This document shows positions 62,701-64,000 of a DNA stretch of 64,000 bases, one piece after another. The notes beneath the pieces are model-generated. The model was not told the origin of the DNA. It was given only the letters and a program-made list of their open reading frames with translations, and did not search any database. The position numbers and the translations under genes were made by a program. Location of the stretch: positions 28,669 to 92,668 of the forward strand of contig NZ_FNII01000014.1 in NCBI RefSeq assembly GCF_900103865.1. Reading direction: 5' to 3'. The stretch is from Vreelandella arcis (lineage in GTDB: Bacteria > Pseudomonadota > Gammaproteobacteria > Pseudomonadales > Halomonadaceae). Position 1 is the first letter of the stretch. Every line of letters begins with the position of its first letter.

Positions 62701-63375
62701 TACCTCTGCAACGTTCTCCACATGATATTTGTCATTTTCATCTAATACCAAGTCGAACATTTTGTTATAGGAATTCGTGTTTGCATCCTTACAGCTAACG
62801 ATTAGCTTCAACTGCGAAGGCGCATCACCACTTTTCTCTGTATCCCACTTTAAAGTATGGGTTTGGCCTTCATTGAAGTAATGTACGATGCTTTTTGGAT
62901 TTATTTGATCAATCTCTGGCACCGTACTAAAGCTAACACTGGATGCTGGCTTCCCTGAGTTGATTAACCCTATTTCAAATGAAACCTTCGGGCCCGATTT
63001 TGAGCGCCATCCTGCCGAAGTAATCGAAAAGTTAGGATGCGCCTCTCTCCTAGCCCTTATCTCTTCAATCTCTAAAGCCTTTAAATCAGCGTCCACTTGT
63101 TCTCGGGTCGCTTTAACAAGTTCTTTGTGTTGCTCTACAGACCTTTTCAACTCATCTGCCTGTAGCTCGAGTGCCTTGGTGTTTTGCCGCAATTCATTTT
63201 GCTGTTGAATATATCCAAGAATCAGCCAGAAAAGCATCAAAGGCCCGAATACTCCGGCGAAGAAATCGCCGAACTCATTTAAAGGCATCGTTTCAAGAAG
63301 CGGAAGACTACTCCACCTTAAAAATAAAATAGTCGCGACGTAGATTATGGTGACGATCACACCGAATATGGCCAC
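62695..63375 (-). CDS. Cassette gene 4: membrane-anchored coiled-coil protein
   Basis: 226 residues, not recognised. Two hydrophobic helices (VIVTIIYVATILFLRW and FAGVFGPLMLFWLILGYI), then a coiled-coil (about residues 58-108, rich in Gln, Leu, Lys and Glu), then a beta-rich soluble domain (NFSITSAGWRSKSGPKVSF onward). The start is GTG at 63375 with GGGGGG upstream; a nearby ATG is out of frame. The architecture resembles anchored sensor or effector partners, but no function can be assigned. Confidence 0.72.
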   Translation of the reverse strand: MAIFGVIVTIIYVATILFLRWSSLPLLETMPLNEFGDFFAGVFGPLMLFWLILGYIQQQNELRQNTKALELQADELKRSVEQHKELVKATREQVDADLKALEIEEIRARREAHPNFSITSAGWRSKSGPKVSFEIGLINSGKPASSVSFSTVPEIDQINPKSIVHYFNEGQTHTLKWDTEKSGDAPSQLKLIVSCKDANTNSYNKMFDLVLDENDKYHVENVAEVS

Positions 63376-63389
63376 ACATCCCCCCTAAA

Positions 63390-63473
63390 AGCTAACGCCA
63401 GCCAGCATGCGCGGCTACGGAATGGAGGCGAAGCCGCAATGCAGTAGACGTCGCGTGCCTGGCCTTGTTATGC
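63390..63473 (-). other. attC site 5
   Basis: AGCTAAC (63390-63396) and GTTATGC (63467-63473), 84 bases. Arms GCCAGCCAGCATGCGCGG and CGCGTGCCTGGC, with inner hairpin GGCGAAGCCGC. Closely similar to attC 6 over its whole length. Confidence 0.88.
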
Positions 63474-63480
63474 ATTCTGA

Positions 63481-63687
63481 TCAATCGCCACTTGCGGATT
63501 CCTTGATTTTGTCTCTTAGTTTCTTAAGGTTATCTTCTTCAATGGCCCAAGCAAGAATGCCTGCTTTGTGTGTATCGTCGCCAGCACCACATGCGCTCGT
63601 GATGATATCCACTGCAGCCGCCGTGGCACCTTCGTTTAAATGAAGCATACCGTAATGACTATATGCGTTTGCTTTACCTTCACTCAT
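63481..63687 (-). CDS. Cassette gene 5: 68-residue protein of unknown function
   Basis: Not recognised. A small acidic protein (SHYGMLHLNEGATAAAVDII, then a charged C-terminal helix EDNLKKLRDKIKES), without membrane segment. AGGAG lies 8 bases before the ATG, and the stop is 8 bases from attC 5, so the cassette is compact and the ORF is probably real. Confidence 0.65.
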   Translation of the reverse strand: MSEGKANAYSHYGMLHLNEGATAAAVDIITSACGAGDDTHKAGILAWAIEEDNLKKLRDKIKESASGD

Positions 63688-63732
63688 TGATCTATCTCCT
63701 TAATGTTGGCCTGCTTAGACCTTAATTGACGT

Positions 63733-63817
63733 GCATAACGCCGGCCAACATGCGCGCCTGCGAAATGGAGGCGAAGCCGCAATGTAGTAGGCGTCGCCGT
63801 GCTTGGCCTTGTTAAGT
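63733..63817 (-). other. attC site 6
   Basis: GCATAAC (63733-63739) and GTTAAGT (63811-63817), 85 bases, with arms GCCGGCCAACATGCGCGC and CGTCGCCGTGCTTGGC and the same inner hairpin GGCGAAGCCGC as attC 5. Confidence 0.88.
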
Positions 63818-63901
63818 CACTCGCTTTTTGAGTCAGGCAAATGAATGTGGTTATGTATTTCAACCTTCAGGTTCTCGTTTTTGCCGGATATCTCCACACC
63901 G

Positions 63902-64000
63902 TTAACCCGCCTCATTCATCAGGAAGCCGAATGGGGGTGTTGAACCGCGGGATTGCCGGTACCGGCCTACTTCAACGTCATCAAGCCACTTGATAGCCGG
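63902..64000 (-). CDS. Cassette gene 6: C-terminal end of an ORF running off the window
   Basis: The minus-strand frame is open from the window edge to a TAA at 63902-63904, encoding 32 residues ending GSTPPFGFLMNEAG. It would be the 3' end of the gene in the sixth cassette. A separate 32-residue ORF (63817-63915, starting MRRVNGVEISGKNENLK) overlaps it in another frame and is an alternative. Too little is visible to assign a family. Confidence 0.35.
   Translation of the reverse strand, partial: PAIKWLDDVEVGRYRQSRGSTPPFGFLMNEAG

Noticed and set aside
60515..63817. The palindromes read as dispersed REP elements or terminators
   Set aside because: They have conserved RYYYAAC/GTTRRRY ends, fixed position relative to ORF stops and sizes of 49-85 bases, which fits attC and not REP or terminators.
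1..64000. CRISPR arrays, insertion sequences, rRNA operons or prophage structural genes
   Set aside because: No regularly spaced repeats, transposase motifs, rRNA sequence or phage genes were recognised on either strand.

Overview
The window looks like a chromosomal segment of a Halomonas-type gammaproteobacterium (Halomonadaceae). This is inferred from protein style and gene order: GC-rich codon use, acidic proteins, a BCCT transporter, betaine/carnitine-type genes, the rpsF-rpsR-(DUF2232)-rplI-dnaB order, the yeaG-yeaH-ycgB block, and GTAG-headed REP palindromes. No 16S gene is present, so the genus is not proven.

Layout. 1-7.2 kb, minus strand: the 5' part of dnaB, interrupted inside its Walker A motif by an intein that runs off the window, then rplI, a DUF2232 membrane protein, rpsR, rpsF, rlmB and rnr. 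7.4-7.8 kb: three tandem tRNA-Leu(CAG) genes. 8-12.6 kb: a BCCT transporter translationally coupled to a CocE-type hydrolase, followed by a LysR regulator. 12.6-19.3 kb: a secreted or anchored DNA/RNA endonuclease, a stand-alone RAM protein, a Tat-exported HiPIP, and the ycgB/yeaH/yeaG stress operon. 19.6-29.6 kb: ltaE, fadH, an EamA exporter, a GNAT-nitrilase fusion, an alkyltransferase-like protein, a LysR regulator divergent from a gamma-butyrobetaine-dioxygenase-like gene plus a betaine/carnitine-type binding protein, and yjbQ. 29.7-38.4 kb: lipocalin, beta-decarboxylating dehydrogenase, Tat SMP-30 protein, wrbA, hemerythrin, and astE next to a complete basic-amino-acid ABC importer. 38.4-49.2 kb: two cyclic-di-GMP proteins, a TraX-like protein, purEK, an HTH protein, chrA, ilvD and a RelE/HigA-type toxin-antitoxin pair. 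49.3-60.5 kb: recC, pncB on the opposite strand, recB and recD.

The most unusual part is 60.5-64 kb. All genes there are on the minus strand and are separated by six imperfect palindromes of 49-85 bp, each bounded by a RYYYAAC-like box and a GTTRRRY-like box. These are integron attC sites, so the segment is an integron gene-cassette array. Its cassettes carry two PD-(D/E)XK nuclease-like proteins, two small membrane proteins, a 68-residue orphan and a partial ORF. The last attC overlaps the recD stop codon. By orientation, the integrase and attI, if present, lie beyond position 64000.

A second theme is repeat DNA turned into protein. A 60-bp palindromic element upstream of recB has an inverted copy inserted in frame within recB. 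Two REP units 69 bp apart sit in frame within recD. A REP-like palindrome encodes the last residues of astE. The recBCD genes therefore carry coding-sequence repeat insertions in linker regions while keeping every helicase and nuclease motif that I can read.
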